Source: a virus. From it: a stretch of DNA of 64,000 nt. The stretch lies in IMG/VR virus record IMGVR_UViG_3300008120_000016, positions 1 through 64,000 of that record. One strand, 5' to 3'. Position 1 is the stretch's first letter, and every line of letters begins with the position of its first letter. Under the pieces are notes generated by a model, which searched no databases, was not told the origin of the DNA, and was given only the letters and a program-made list of their open reading frames with translations. The position numbers and the translations under genes were made by a program. This document shows positions 9,183-16,181 of this stretch, one piece after another.

Positions 9183-9996
9183 TCTTTAAGTTTTTATCTT
9201 CTAACCAATGAATAAGAGAGATGGCTTCCTGTTTTAAATAAGGAAGGTCATATTGAATTACATCCAATACAATAGGATTCCCATCATTATCAAGAGCAGT
9301 AATAGGATTATCAAATTTGTCCCTCCCAGCTTCCTCGAACAAAATGTGATGAATAGTGAGAGATCCTGGACGAAGCTTAGGATTATGCTTAAGAATAATA
9401 TAGAGATACATGCTAAGCTGAAGAGCATAATGATTAATATGGCAATCGTCAAGATGGTTAACAGGAGGATCCATTTTTTGAGTGACCCCTTCCCAATCGG
9501 TAAAGCCTTCAAGTTTTATTTCTTTATTTGTTTTATAATCGGTGATATGTACTTCACCATTTATTACTTCAACTAAATCAGATTGTCCGCATATACCAGC
9601 ACTTTTCAAATATACTAAATGTTCAGGATAAATACCATCTGTTAGTTTTTGATTAGGACTATGTTTAACCCCCTCGATTTCGATGGGTTTAAAAACTGGT
9701 ATTGTATGTCCATGTCTTTCCATATTCTGGAAAGAACATATATCAGATTCTCTACAATTATGATACCATGTCCCAAGTGTTGTTGCTCTGTTAGCTTCAG
9801 CTTTCCAAGCTTGTCTAATTTCTTCTGGTGTCATTCCATACCACTTACTCTTTTTATTTACAGAACACTTTCTAGAAATTTCATCAGCTTTAAAAGGTTG
9901 CTTAAACTTAGATACTAAACTTGTAACACTTAACCAATTTGTACCATCATCACTAACATATTCATGTTTGTCAGGATAAAATTTGATTATGCTCAT
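9172..9996 (-). CDS. PD-(D/E)XK nuclease (RecB/Cas4-like)
   Basis: A 274-residue protein with the motif order of the PD-(D/E)XK superfamily: a helix with G-T-W-Y-H near residues 75-79, the strand GICGQSD placing Asp at 140, D-Y-K at 153-155, and a Q-L-S-M-Y helix near 193-197. This matches RecB-like exonuclease domains. It may process DNA ends for packaging or recombination. A separate nuclease of the same superfamily is encoded at 44663-45691. Confidence 0.8.
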   Translation of the reverse strand: MSIIKFYPDKHEYVSDDGTNWLSVTSLVSKFKQPFKADEISRKCSVNKKSKWYGMTPEEIRQAWKAEANRATTLGTWYHNCRESDICSFQNMERHGHTIPVFKPIEIEGVKHSPNQKLTDGIYPEHLVYLKSAGICGQSDLVEVINGEVHITDYKTNKEIKLEGFTDWEGVTQKMDPPVNHLDDCHINHYALQLSMYLYIILKHNPKLRPGSLTIHHILFEEAGRDKFDNPITALDNDGNPIVLDVIQYDLPYLKQEAISLIHWLEDKNLKNVV

Positions 9997-10325
9997 ATTC
10001 CTAATTTTTGTTTTAATTTATCTTCCTCTTCTTCAGATAGTTCTGCTTTCCATTTACCAAGAGGACATTCTGAACTAAGAGCTCTAGTCTTTAGTGAAAG
10101 ACTACATCCACATCCACCTTTCTTTTCATTACAACATGGCTGCGTTCCAGGCACCATACACCCGTCACCTTGCACATCTAAAAGTTCACATTCACCACAA
10201 ATTTGCATTCTATGTTGTGCAATCTCTTCTACATCTTCTTTCTTAAATATAGAGTTGGTAATTCCCTCAAGAATCTGACCCTTGCTCTTCCATATCTTTA
10301 TTATGTTTTTTCCTAGACTTGACAT
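9993..10325 (-). CDS. Cysteine-rich zinc-binding-like protein
   Basis: 110 residues with a cluster of cysteines (C-G-E-C, then P-C-C, C-G-C and a final C-P) that probably bind metal. The first 20 codons overlap the IHF-like gene by 59 bp, an unusual extent here, so the true start could be the internal Met just before I-C-G-E-C. Partner or function unknown. Confidence 0.6.
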   Translation of the reverse strand: MSSLGKNIIKIWKSKGQILEGITNSIFKKEDVEEIAQHRMQICGECELLDVQGDGCMVPGTQPCCNEKKGGCGCSLSLKTRALSSECPLGKWKAELSEEEEDKLKQKLGI

Positions 10326-10692
10326 TAGCTTTAGTTTTATGTAGTTTAATAAAGTCTTTTCTTTGGTTTTCTTCTGTTATGACTTTCTGTACAGCTTTTA
10401 AATTAAACAAGTTTTCAGATACTTTAAATCTTGAAATCATTTGTTGCACACCTCTCTGTTTATTTTTTTCTTCCCATCCTTCATAAGATTTTATTTTTCC
10501 TTCTAACTTCCAATGTTTAATTGTAAAGTCTCCAAGGTTTGTTATATGTATTCTTGGATGAGATAAATCCGATAAACTTTTTCTTACCTCTTCCCAATAA
10601 TAGTTTATTACAGATTCAACTAAACCCTCTGATTCATTTAGTTCTTTAGCTACTTCTTTAATAAACTCTTTACTCTTGATTGGTCTCAACAC
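10267..10692 (-). CDS. IHF/HU-like DNA-binding protein
   Basis: 141 residues. The first 65 resemble the HU/IHF dimerisation half: helix E-F-I-K-E-V-A, a second helix with Y-Y-W-E-E-V, then the strand ITNLGDFTIKHW matching the conserved G-x-F turn. The basic C-terminal half is rich in K and R. Crassvirales commonly carry an IHF-like gene in the structural block. It may bend DNA during packaging or regulation. Confidence 0.75.
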   Translation of the reverse strand: MLRPIKSKEFIKEVAKELNESEGLVESVINYYWEEVRKSLSDLSHPRIHITNLGDFTIKHWKLEGKIKSYEGWEEKNKQRGVQQMISRFKVSENLFNLKAVQKVITEENQRKDFIKLHKTKANVKSRKKHNKDMEEQGSDS

Positions 10693-11041
10693 TTAAAAAT
10701 TTAAAGTCAAGTAGAACGTTTCCTAATGCTTGTATTTTTAAATCAGGATTAATATAAATTTTCTTTTTATTCTTACCTTCTTTTTTAATTAAGTCTTTCT
10801 TTTCAGCTTTTGTTAAACAGTTTCTAACTGATTGTGTAGAAGAAAAAATTTCTTTAGTATGAGCTTTATTACAAAAACTTGTAAGCTCTTGGTCTCCTTC
10901 TATAGTTAAATATGTTAAACAATCTAAATCTGAATCACTAATCGTTATCTTATTTAAATAACAATGAGTAAGTAGTTGATATTTTACAATATCCCACTTA
11001 TTCATTCTTACTTTTTTGTTTATTTGGTTTACTAGTGCCAT
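10670..11041 (-). CDS. Winged-helix-like hypothetical protein
   Basis: 123 basic residues. Residues about 40-100 read like a winged helix: helices around T-Y-L-T-I-E, then S-S-T-Q-S-V-R-N-C-L-T-K as a possible recognition helix, followed by a K-rich wing (KKIYINPD). It may be a small transcription factor or DNA-binding accessory. The assignment is from pattern only. Confidence 0.5.
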   Translation of the reverse strand: MALVNQINKKVRMNKWDIVKYQLLTHCYLNKITISDSDLDCLTYLTIEGDQELTSFCNKAHTKEIFSSTQSVRNCLTKAEKKDLIKKEGKNKKKIYINPDLKIQALGNVLLDFKFLSVETNQE

Positions 11042-11475
11042 TATAAATCTAGTTTAAAACTGACATAATCTTCTTTTGTATTTTCCCAGTTTTTGTATGT
11101 TAGTATTTCTGTAGCTCCAAAGTTTTGGAATATTTTCCAACTGGCTCCTTTTCTTGCTTCACCAGTTAAATAGTTGTAATCAGAATTAGTCCCCCATTCT
11201 ATAGCCAATCTTATAAGCTCATGACCTAAACCTTTACCCCTGTGATTTGGTAAAACAGTGAAACCATCTATGTGCAGCACGTTGGTTGATTGCCACGACA
11301 ACAAAATCTCACCGATCAAATCTAGTTTTTCTTTAAGCCATATACCTTGGAAGTTTTTTTCTTCCTGTAACATATAAAGTTTATACGAAGGTTCCCATCT
11401 TAATTGAGCTGGATGCTCTTTTTCAAACTTTATTGTTTCCTTATAATCTTTAAGCTTATAGACGGGGGACATCAT
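11041..11475 (-). CDS. GNAT-family N-acetyltransferase
   Basis: 144 residues with the GNAT acetyl-CoA-binding motif A: a strand FTVLPNHRGKGLG in which R-G-K-G-L-G (79-84) forms the pyrophosphate loop, followed by the helix H-E-L-I-R-L. The substrate cannot be read from sequence. Phage GNATs may modify host or phage proteins. Confidence 0.8.
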   Translation of the reverse strand: MMSPVYKLKDYKETIKFEKEHPAQLRWEPSYKLYMLQEEKNFQGIWLKEKLDLIGEILLSWQSTNVLHIDGFTVLPNHRGKGLGHELIRLAIEWGTNSDYNYLTGEARKGASWKIFQNFGATEILTYKNWENTKEDYVSFKLDL

Positions 11476-11478
11476 TCT

Positions 11479-11793
11479 TTACTTCTTTTTCAATCCTCTT
11501 TCTTTTTTAGCAGGAGTTTCTTCTACCATAACTTCATCTCCCACTTTAAATCCTTGCTCAGCTAATTCAGGATTGTTTTGAATATCTTCATCAGTGATGG
11601 TATGAGGCTTACCTTGTGAAGATGGATTTGTCATCTGTGCAATAAAACTTAAAGCTTTTAACTCTTCAGCTCTAGCTACAGCTAACTTAGTGTTTAATTC
11701 TTGAAGATGAAGTTGCTGACCTTTCACTTCAATTTGCTCTTTAAGAAATTCTAAGATTTCTTCTTTTGTTGGAACTTTTTGTTCTTCTGACAT
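11479..11793 (-). CDS. Acidic coiled-coil hypothetical protein
   Basis: 104 residues: an E/K/Q-rich helix over the first 50 residues, a short T/P segment, and a basic lysine-rich tail. Possibly a small structural or scaffold accessory. No motif recognised. Confidence 0.55.
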   Translation of the reverse strand: MSEEQKVPTKEEILEFLKEQIEVKGQQLHLQELNTKLAVARAEELKALSFIAQMTNPSSQGKPHTITDEDIQNNPELAEQGFKVGDEVMVEETPAKKERGLKKK

Positions 11794-11810
11794 AACTATG
11801 GGTTTTTGGT

Positions 11811-12140
11811 TTATAATTCAAAATTATCGTCTTCATCTGGAGGAGGTGGGGGAAAATCAATTCCATATATAGTACCGTAATTATTATAATAGTCCTCAAA
11901 TATTTTAGCAAACTGCTCAAAATGAGTATCTATAATATACGTGTTACCGTTTCTTAAAAATACAGTGGTGCAGTTAAACACTTCACTATCTGGCTCATCT
12001 GTAGTCATCTTAATAACATCTACACTACCTAAATCAAATAAAAAAGGTAGCCATTTACCTTTATCTTCTATACCTAGACTATCTGCTTTCTCTTTATCAA
12101 GAGAATAACATTGAACTTTACACCTGTGTACTACTTTCAT
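11811..12140 (-). CDS. Hypothetical protein with proline run
   Basis: 109 residues. A beta-rich body with N-G-N-T-Y-I-I-D-T resembles small regulatory or scaffold folds. It is followed by a run of prolines and an acidic tail ending E-D-D-N-F-E-L. Function unknown. Confidence 0.6.
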   Translation of the reverse strand: MKVVHRCKVQCYSLDKEKADSLGIEDKGKWLPFLFDLGSVDVIKMTTDEPDSEVFNCTTVFLRNGNTYIIDTHFEQFAKIFEDYYNNYGTIYGIDFPPPPPDEDDNFEL

Positions 12141-12355
12141 ATTGATTGACTTTTTCTTGGTGATTGATTATATTGTGAATAGTTCATAAACTTACTCCTA
12201 TTGTTTTGCTTAATCATATTATAAGCAAGCATTCTTTCAGCTAACCCATCTCTAACATCAATTACAGGTATGTTTACTGGCATACCATACTTGTTTGTTG
12301 TTTGAAGATAATGACTAAGTTTATCTTCCACTTCAACCTTTTTCATTTGTTCCAT
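12137..12355 (-). CDS. First gene of the minus-strand block, hypothetical
   Basis: 72 residues, basic, with N/Q-rich C-terminus. It opens the leftward operon and overlaps the next gene by 4 bp, so its promoter should lie in the divergent region at 12356-12680. No domain recognised. Confidence 0.55.
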   Translation of the reverse strand: MEQMKKVEVEDKLSHYLQTTNKYGMPVNIPVIDVRDGLAERMLAYNMIKQNNRSKFMNYSQYNQSPRKSQSI

Positions 12356-12493
12356 ACTATAATATACTTTAAATGTTTAAACTTAACAAATTTACTTATA
12401 AATATTTTTAACAACATTTTTTATTTATCCCCACCTTGTTAATATACCCTCCCCCCTTATTTCTTTTGTGATAGAGGATGTGAATACTTTCCT

Positions 12494-12544
12494 AGCCAGA
12501 AGCCCCCGGCTGGCTCACAGCTTGGGGGTACCCCCTCAAAGCTG
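12494..12544. repeat. Two GC-rich inverted repeats
   Basis: AGCCAG (12494-12499) pairs with CTGGCT (12510-12515). CAGCTT (12518-12523) pairs with AAGCTG (12539-12544) around the perfect 12-bp palindrome GGGGGTACCCCC (12524-12535). Such GC content is striking in this genome. Confidence 0.8.
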
Positions 12545-12630
12545 AGGAGGAAAGCTGAAAACATGGAAAAAAAATCAAACCACAATCCTAGGAAGAAGAA
12601 CAACACACAGAGACACAGAGACAAAGTTCT

Positions 12631-12675
12631 TTTCCTTTGTAATCTTGATAACTCTATTCACTAACTAAAATCTAT
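12631..12675 (+). promoter_or_regulatory. Candidate early promoter P0
   Basis: TTTCCTTTGTAATCTTGATA followed by CTATTCACTAAC upstream of the ATG at 12680. It is one copy of an element repeated before most genes to 15513. The TAatcTTG core is near the Bacteroidota -7 element TAnnTTTG, but the CCTTTA prefix is specific to this set. Confidence 0.55.
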
Positions 12676-12679
12676 TCAA

Positions 12680-12970
12680 ATGAAAAAGAGTGTACAAATC
12701 TTCATCGGTGGCAGAGAGCTGTCTGTCACTAAACTATTATCAGCGTTATTGTTCATAGCATCCATAATATGGTTTGTTATGGGCATAATACAAATCGAAC
12801 CTCAACAGTTAAAGGGACTATTCTTAATCCTAACAACTGGTACATGGATGACAGCATCTGCTTACATATGGCAGATGGCATACCCTGAACACTACAGAAA
12901 CTACAATTATGCAATACTGATATTTAGTATCACAGTGTTGGCATCAATTGGTTATCAGTGGGCTGTATAA
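12680..12970 (+). CDS. Small membrane protein, three TM segments
   Basis: 96 residues with three hydrophobic segments (about 18-38, 47-66 and 77-95) separated by short polar loops. It has its own promoter-like element and a strong terminator, so it is monocistronic. Probably a host-membrane early protein, possibly involved in exclusion or host takeover; that role is inferred. Confidence 0.7.
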   Translation: MKKSVQIFIGGRELSVTKLLSALLFIASIIWFVMGIIQIEPQQLKGLFLILTTGTWMTASAYIWQMAYPEHYRNYNYAILIFSITVLASIGYQWAV

Positions 12971-12985
12971 CAGCTCAATCTCATT

Positions 12986-13013
12986 AAGCCCTTATTTCCA
13001 TAAGGGCTTTTTT
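12986..13013 (+). terminator. Rho-independent terminator
   Basis: Stem AAGCCCTTA/TAAGGGCTT with a short loop, followed by a T run that merges directly into the next promoter-like element. Confidence 0.85.
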
Positions 13014-13035
13014 CCTTTATAATATTGGAGAATAG
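13011..13035 (+). promoter_or_regulatory. Candidate promoter P1
   Basis: TTTCCTTTATAATATTGG starts within the T tract of the preceding terminator and lies about 100 bp before the lipoprotein ATG at 13119, which itself follows an ATATTCCTTAACC leader. Confidence 0.55.
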
Positions 13036-13118
13036 TCACAGGGCTTAACATTTAAACCTGTTATAAATAAGAGCACTATCTCTCCTTATTATATATTCCT
13101 TAACCAAAAAGCAAAAAC

Positions 13119-13292
13119 ATGAAAAAGCTTTTAACACTCATCATTGTAATTGGATTATTTACTAGCTGTACACGCTACACTGTAGACGGTGTCACTAGTG
13201 GAGGTTGCGGAGTTTGGTATGAAAAAAAGTTCAAACCAAACAAAGTACCCAAACAAAGAAACATTCACAACAGAATGCCAGTAATCCATTAA
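13119..13292 (+). CDS. Small lipoprotein
   Basis: 57 residues: MKK, a hydrophobic core of about 11, then a lipobox L-F-T-S-C placing the lipidated cysteine at 17. The mature part is short, basic and G/C-containing. It is probably anchored in the host envelope. Early phage lipoproteins often block superinfection, but that is inference here. Confidence 0.7.
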   Translation: MKKLLTLIIVIGLFTSCTRYTVDGVTSGGCGVWYEKKFKPNKVPKQRNIHNRMPVIH

Positions 13293-13299
13293 TTCATTT

Positions 13300-13323
13300 A
13301 AGACCCTTTAATTAGGGTCTTTT
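13300..13323 (+). terminator. Rho-independent terminator
   Basis: AAGACCCT...AGGGTCTT stem followed by TTTT, just before the next promoter-like element. Confidence 0.8.
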
Positions 13324-13327
13324 CAAA

Positions 13328-13362
13328 TTCCTTTATAAACTCGGTATATATATTCCTTAATC
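13328..13362 (+). promoter_or_regulatory. Candidate promoter P2
   Basis: TTCCTTTATAAACTCGGTAT followed by ATATTCCTTAATC, only a few bases before the start at 13369. Same element as P0, P3, P4 and P6. Confidence 0.55.
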
Positions 13363-13368
13363 TTAAAA

Positions 13369-13683
13369 ATGTTTAAAATGAAAAAAGAAGGAGCAGTTAT
13401 TTTAATTGCAGCCATTTTAGTAGGCTGCTTAACATTTGCGTTATCAGTTGGATGCAGCAGTAAATCAGGTCAAAGAACTAAAAAGAAGTTCAGAACTATT
13501 GACAACAGCATCAAAATCACATTTGTTGATTCCGTAGACGGTAGACCTACATACTATGTAGAGTTTCCAGACGGAAGAGGGTTGGATCAAATGTATCCAG
13601 AAGAAATCGCCAACAGTCTCAACACCGGTCACTGGAGTTATGATGAGACATTGATTATTGTTGGAGAAGATTCTGCACCTTAA
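13369..13683 (+). CDS. Second small lipoprotein
   Basis: 104 residues. The start could be 13369 or the second ATG at 13378. A hydrophobic signal of about 18 residues ends in L-S-V-G-C, a lipobox. The mature domain is polar, with a VEFPDGRG segment and an acidic C-terminus. Two lipoprotein genes in a row suggests envelope remodelling by early genes. No family recognised. Confidence 0.75.
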   Translation: MFKMKKEGAVILIAAILVGCLTFALSVGCSSKSGQRTKKKFRTIDNSIKITFVDSVDGRPTYYVEFPDGRGLDQMYPEEIANSLNTGHWSYDETLIIVGEDSAP

Positions 13684-13736
13684 ACCTTATTAGTTAGGTT
13701 AGGAATGAGTAGGGACTTAACAGTCCCGAAAAATAT

Positions 13737-13780
13737 ATTCCAATCTCAACTTTCAGTTGAGAACACCTTTATAATCTTGA
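13737..13780 (+). promoter_or_regulatory. Hairpin-promoter unit A
   Basis: ATTCCAAT, a hairpin CTCAACT-TTC-AGTTGAG (13745-13761), then GAACACCTTTATAATCTTGA. The flanks match the units at 14675 and 15379 while the stem sequence differs. Confidence 0.6.
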
Positions 13781-13827
13781 TATAATAATTATATAATAGC
13801 AGCATTATATAGTTAAGTGGTTATTTT

Positions 13828-13861
13828 TTTCCTTTAATAATTCGATAGTTATTTCTTAACC
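13828..13861 (+). promoter_or_regulatory. Candidate promoter P3
   Basis: TTTCCTTTAATAATTCGATA followed by TTATTTCTTAACC, about 15 bp before the ATG at 13877. Proximal partner of hairpin-promoter unit A. Confidence 0.55.
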
Positions 13862-13876
13862 AAAAAATTATTTAAA

Positions 13877-14305
13877 ATGAAAAGCGAAAAACTATTCGGA
13901 TTTAGTTCCATTAGAATTAACGGTCAAGTATGCTTGACCACGAACATCACAATCTCTGCTGCCACAACACTCAACGCAGAAATGCAAGAACTCCGAGATA
14001 TGGGAGTATCTGTATGGCACACACCAAAATTAGTTGGTAGAAAAGGTAAACAGAAAGAAAAACAGTTTATCCAAATCCAACATAACACATTCGATTTTCT
14101 CCAACATTCTGCTGTTAGAACTGCAGTTCAACTATTCCTCGAGAAAGTGTATTTAGAACGCATCAGATGCAAATACTCTAAATATCACAAATCCGAGCAA
14201 ACCAATATTACTCCGCAAGAATACTACGAGTATGAAGGATTAAATTGGGATGAACCAACAGAACAACCGGTTGCAGACTTCAACATTGAAGACATTGATT
14301 TTTAA
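13877..14305 (+). CDS. Hypothetical early protein with acidic tail
   Basis: 142 residues. The basic central part (GRKGKQKEKQ near 54-63) is followed by a helical region and an acidic C-terminus ending F-N-I-E-D-I-D-F. Such acidic-aromatic tips recur in the early proteins here and recall SSB C-terminal peptides. It may bind nucleic acid. No family recognised. Confidence 0.65.
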   Translation: MKSEKLFGFSSIRINGQVCLTTNITISAATTLNAEMQELRDMGVSVWHTPKLVGRKGKQKEKQFIQIQHNTFDFLQHSAVRTAVQLFLEKVYLERIRCKYSKYHKSEQTNITPQEYYEYEGLNWDEPTEQPVADFNIEDIDF

Positions 14306-14321
14306 GAGTGTTCATAATCAC

Positions 14322-14353
14322 AGCCTTCTATTTCTATAGAGGGCTCTTTTTTT
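14322..14353 (+). terminator. Rho-independent terminator
   Basis: AGCC-TTCTAT/ATAGA-GGGCT stem followed by a T run leading straight into promoter element P4. Confidence 0.75.
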
Positions 14354-14384
14354 CCTTTATTAAATCGGTACATATTCTTTAACC
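14351..14384 (+). promoter_or_regulatory. Candidate promoter P4
   Basis: TTTCCTTTATTAAATCGGTA plus CATATTCTTTAACC, 15 bp upstream of the start at 14400. Confidence 0.6.
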
Positions 14385-14399
14385 TTAAATTGATTTGCT

Positions 14400-14612
14400 A
14401 TGATGCACTTCTTATTCTCTACAGAAATCGTTTCTTCATTTGAGAACGATGTTGACATTCACGTCGAATTTAAAGACGTATTGGTAGCTGCTGCTGATTA
14501 TGAAAAAGCAGTAGAAACATTGGAGTACATTTGTAACTACCGAAACGAGTACAAGTATTCTCAATTAGCAACCTACAACTATATTGGTTGTTATGAGAAT
14601 GATGAGTATTAA
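14400..14612 (+). CDS. Small acidic hypothetical protein
   Basis: 70 residues, acidic and tyrosine-rich, with a helix around K-A-V-E-T-L-E-Y. Its own promoter-like element and terminator flank it. ATGATG offers two adjacent starts. Function unknown. Confidence 0.6.
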   Translation: MMHFLFSTEIVSSFENDVDIHVEFKDVLVAAADYEKAVETLEYICNYRNEYKYSQLATYNYIGCYENDEY

Positions 14613-14627
14613 CCTCTTTAGGTTAAG

Positions 14628-14667
14628 AATCCCCGAAGCAGTACAATCTGTTAGGGGATTTTTTTCT
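14628..14667 (+). terminator. Terminator hairpin
   Basis: AATCCCC pairs with GGGGATT across a 25-nt loop and is followed by a T run. Confidence 0.7.
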
Positions 14668-14674
14668 AAAATAT

Positions 14675-14712
14675 ATTCCATTCACCTACGGTGAACACCT
14701 TTATAATATTGG
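14675..14712 (+). promoter_or_regulatory. Hairpin-promoter unit B
   Basis: ATTCCA, hairpin TTCACC-TAC-GGTGAA (14681-14695, which can present a C-UACG-G tetraloop), then CACCTTTATAATATTGG. Second of three units with conserved flanks and compensatory stem changes. Confidence 0.65.
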
Positions 14713-14750
14713 ATAATAATAGTATCGTGTACCGTGTATCGTGGTACATT

Positions 14751-14787
14751 TTACCTTTTGAAAATAGGTATTTATATTTCTTAATCC
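14751..14787 (+). promoter_or_regulatory. Candidate promoter P5 (degenerate)
   Basis: TTACCTTTTGAAAATAGGTA plus TTATATTTCTTAATCC, ending 16 bp before the ATG at 14804. It departs from the consensus more than P3, P4 and P6. Confidence 0.4.
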
Positions 14788-14803
14788 ATTAAAAAAATAA
14801 CAA

Positions 14804-15322
14804 ATGGAAAATCTGATTAAAAAATCATTAGAATTGGCAGGATTTCAAAACGTCGAAGCTCTTACAAAAGTTGTGTCTTTATCTCCCAATCCAAGGGTAG
14901 CCGCAGAAGTATTGTTAAACTGTCACACACCAATGACACCTGAAAACTTTGGGTTTTATTGGACTCGTAAGTATGACAGTGATAAACAAGTTACAATCAG
15001 TTCTGTAGATGAATTGGCTAATACCGTAACCTATCTCGTGTATACATACGCGACCCAAACGGTTTGGTTTCCAACAGAAGCTGATTATAAAGCCGAAAAC
15101 TTTGTTATTGAAAAACCTGAAAAGAGTTACACTAGTAGGAACATCAGAACAAAGGGCTATAAGTATGAAGAAAACACTGAAAACATTGAGTCATTCCTTG
15201 GAAATCATACCAAATCAGATGCAGGAAAATTCTATAAATGGCTCGAAGAGTCAGAATTGTATGTTAACCCCAAACTGCAAGAGGCTATTGCTGCTGTAGA
15301 TAAGGATCTTATTGACTTCTAA
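14804..15322 (+). CDS. Hypothetical early protein with acidic tail
   Basis: 172 residues. A helical N-terminus (LIKKSLELAGFQNVE) leads into a mixed alpha/beta core, and the protein ends in A-V-D-K-D-L-I-D-F, another acidic tip with terminal Phe. Preceded by hairpin-promoter unit B. No family recognised. Confidence 0.65.
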   Translation: MENLIKKSLELAGFQNVEALTKVVSLSPNPRVAAEVLLNCHTPMTPENFGFYWTRKYDSDKQVTISSVDELANTVTYLVYTYATQTVWFPTEADYKAENFVIEKPEKSYTSRNIRTKGYKYEENTENIESFLGNHTKSDAGKFYKWLEESELYVNPKLQEAIAAVDKDLIDF

Positions 15323-15346
15323 ATGTTTGTTTTCCTGTTTGTTTGA

Positions 15347-15374
15347 AGGGCTGCACATTAGTGTAGCTCTTTAA
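15347..15374 (+). terminator. Terminator hairpin
   Basis: AGGGCTGCAC...GTGTAGCTCT stem with a 4-nt loop followed by TTTAAAA. Confidence 0.65.
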
Positions 15375-15378
15375 AATT

Positions 15379-15415
15379 ATTCCAATCCCCTTCGGGGAAC
15401 ACCTTTATAAGCTTG
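15379..15415 (+). promoter_or_regulatory. Hairpin-promoter unit C
   Basis: ATTCCAAT, hairpin CCCC-TTC-GGGG (15387-15397, can present a C-UUCG-G tetraloop), then AACACCTTTATAAGCTTGG. Third unit of the set. Confidence 0.65.
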
Positions 15416-15460
15416 GCAGTTTATAGTTTATTGGACATTTTGTAGTTTGTAGTTATTATT

Positions 15461-15493
15461 TTTCCTTTATTAAATCGTATTTTATTATTCACC
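15461..15493 (+). promoter_or_regulatory. Candidate promoter P6
   Basis: TTTCCTTTATTAAATCGTAT plus TTATTATTCACC, about 20 bp upstream of the start at 15513. The first 16 bases are identical to P4. Confidence 0.55.
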
Positions 15494-15512
15494 CTCTAAA
15501 TCCCCATTCAAA

Positions 15513-16025
15513 ATGGCAACAGAGAAACTTACTATTAGCAGCGTAGACAATTTCCAACAGAGATTTGGTTCAACAGACTACGCAATGTTTAACGCAACTA
15601 CTCCTAATGGAGATAGTATTGTAACGGGTATTTCTTATACCCTATTACAAAGCCGTGGTATTAACACAGACTTGCTTGATTCTTTAGCAGGTTCTCTTAT
15701 CCTTGTAAACGATTCTACGGATATCCGTACAGGAGAGTTTATTGAGGGTAATGAAAGGGTTCGTAAAGTAGCAGAGAAAGAACCCGGAAATTCAGTTCTC
15801 CTTGTTTCAAAGGCTAATGGCTCTATTATTAAATCAGAGCTTTATTCTACTGAAACCAAAGATTTAGCTTCTTCCACACAGGCTAAATTCAAAGTAGAAA
15901 TGGAGAAAGAGAGAGTACTTCAGGCAGCCCGTCGTACTGCAGCAAAGTTTGCTATTAAAGCTGAACCCACAGTTGCAGCTCCTAAAACTGAAGCAGCCCT
16001 TGACACGAACGAAGACCCGTTCTAA
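15513..16025 (+). CDS. Hypothetical early protein with SSB-like tip
   Basis: 170 residues. A beta-rich first 110 residues is followed by a helix and then an A/P/K/T-rich linker that ends N-E-D-P-F. A folded domain, a flexible linker and an acidic D-P-F tip is how single-stranded DNA-binding proteins are built, so an SSB-like role is possible. An OB fold is not obvious by eye, and another SSB candidate lies at 42025. Strong promoter elements suggest high expression. Confidence 0.65.
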   Translation: MATEKLTISSVDNFQQRFGSTDYAMFNATTPNGDSIVTGISYTLLQSRGINTDLLDSLAGSLILVNDSTDIRTGEFIEGNERVRKVAEKEPGNSVLLVSKANGSIIKSELYSTETKDLASSTQAKFKVEMEKERVLQAARRTAAKFAIKAEPTVAAPKTEAALDTNEDPF

Positions 16026-16044
16026 TAAGCCGGTTGAACTATTA

Positions 16045-16076
16045 AGAGAGCCTATCTAACAATAGGCTCTCTTTTA
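16045..16076 (+). terminator. Rho-independent terminator
   Basis: AGAGAGCCTAT/ATAGGCTCTCT, an 11-bp stem followed by TTTTATT. Ends the early gene series. Confidence 0.9.
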
Positions 16077-16165
16077 TTAGAACGAACAACACACCAACTT
16101 CGTTGACATAGGGACAATGTACGGACAATAAACCGTGTGCTGTGTGTAGTGTATCGTGTGATATA

Positions 16166-16181
16166 TGTTCCACGTGAAACA
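16166..16181. other. Exact bacterial parS site
   Basis: TGTTCCACGTGAAACA matches all 16 positions of the bacterial chromosomal parS consensus TGTTnCACGTGAAACA and equals the well-known Bacillus subtilis form. Chromosomal ParB binds this palindrome. It lies in a noncoding region 2.7 kb upstream of a ParB-like gene. Confidence 0.85.

Larger units (their letters stand above)
12356..12679. promoter_or_regulatory. Divergent control region, possible origin
   Basis: 324 bp without ORFs between leftward virion genes and rightward early genes. It holds AT-rich sequence, a C-rich tract near 12449-12457 and two GC-rich inverted repeats at 12494-12544, then a promoter-like element near 12631 facing right. 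Divergent promoters are expected here. A replication origin is possible but not shown. Confidence 0.6.
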
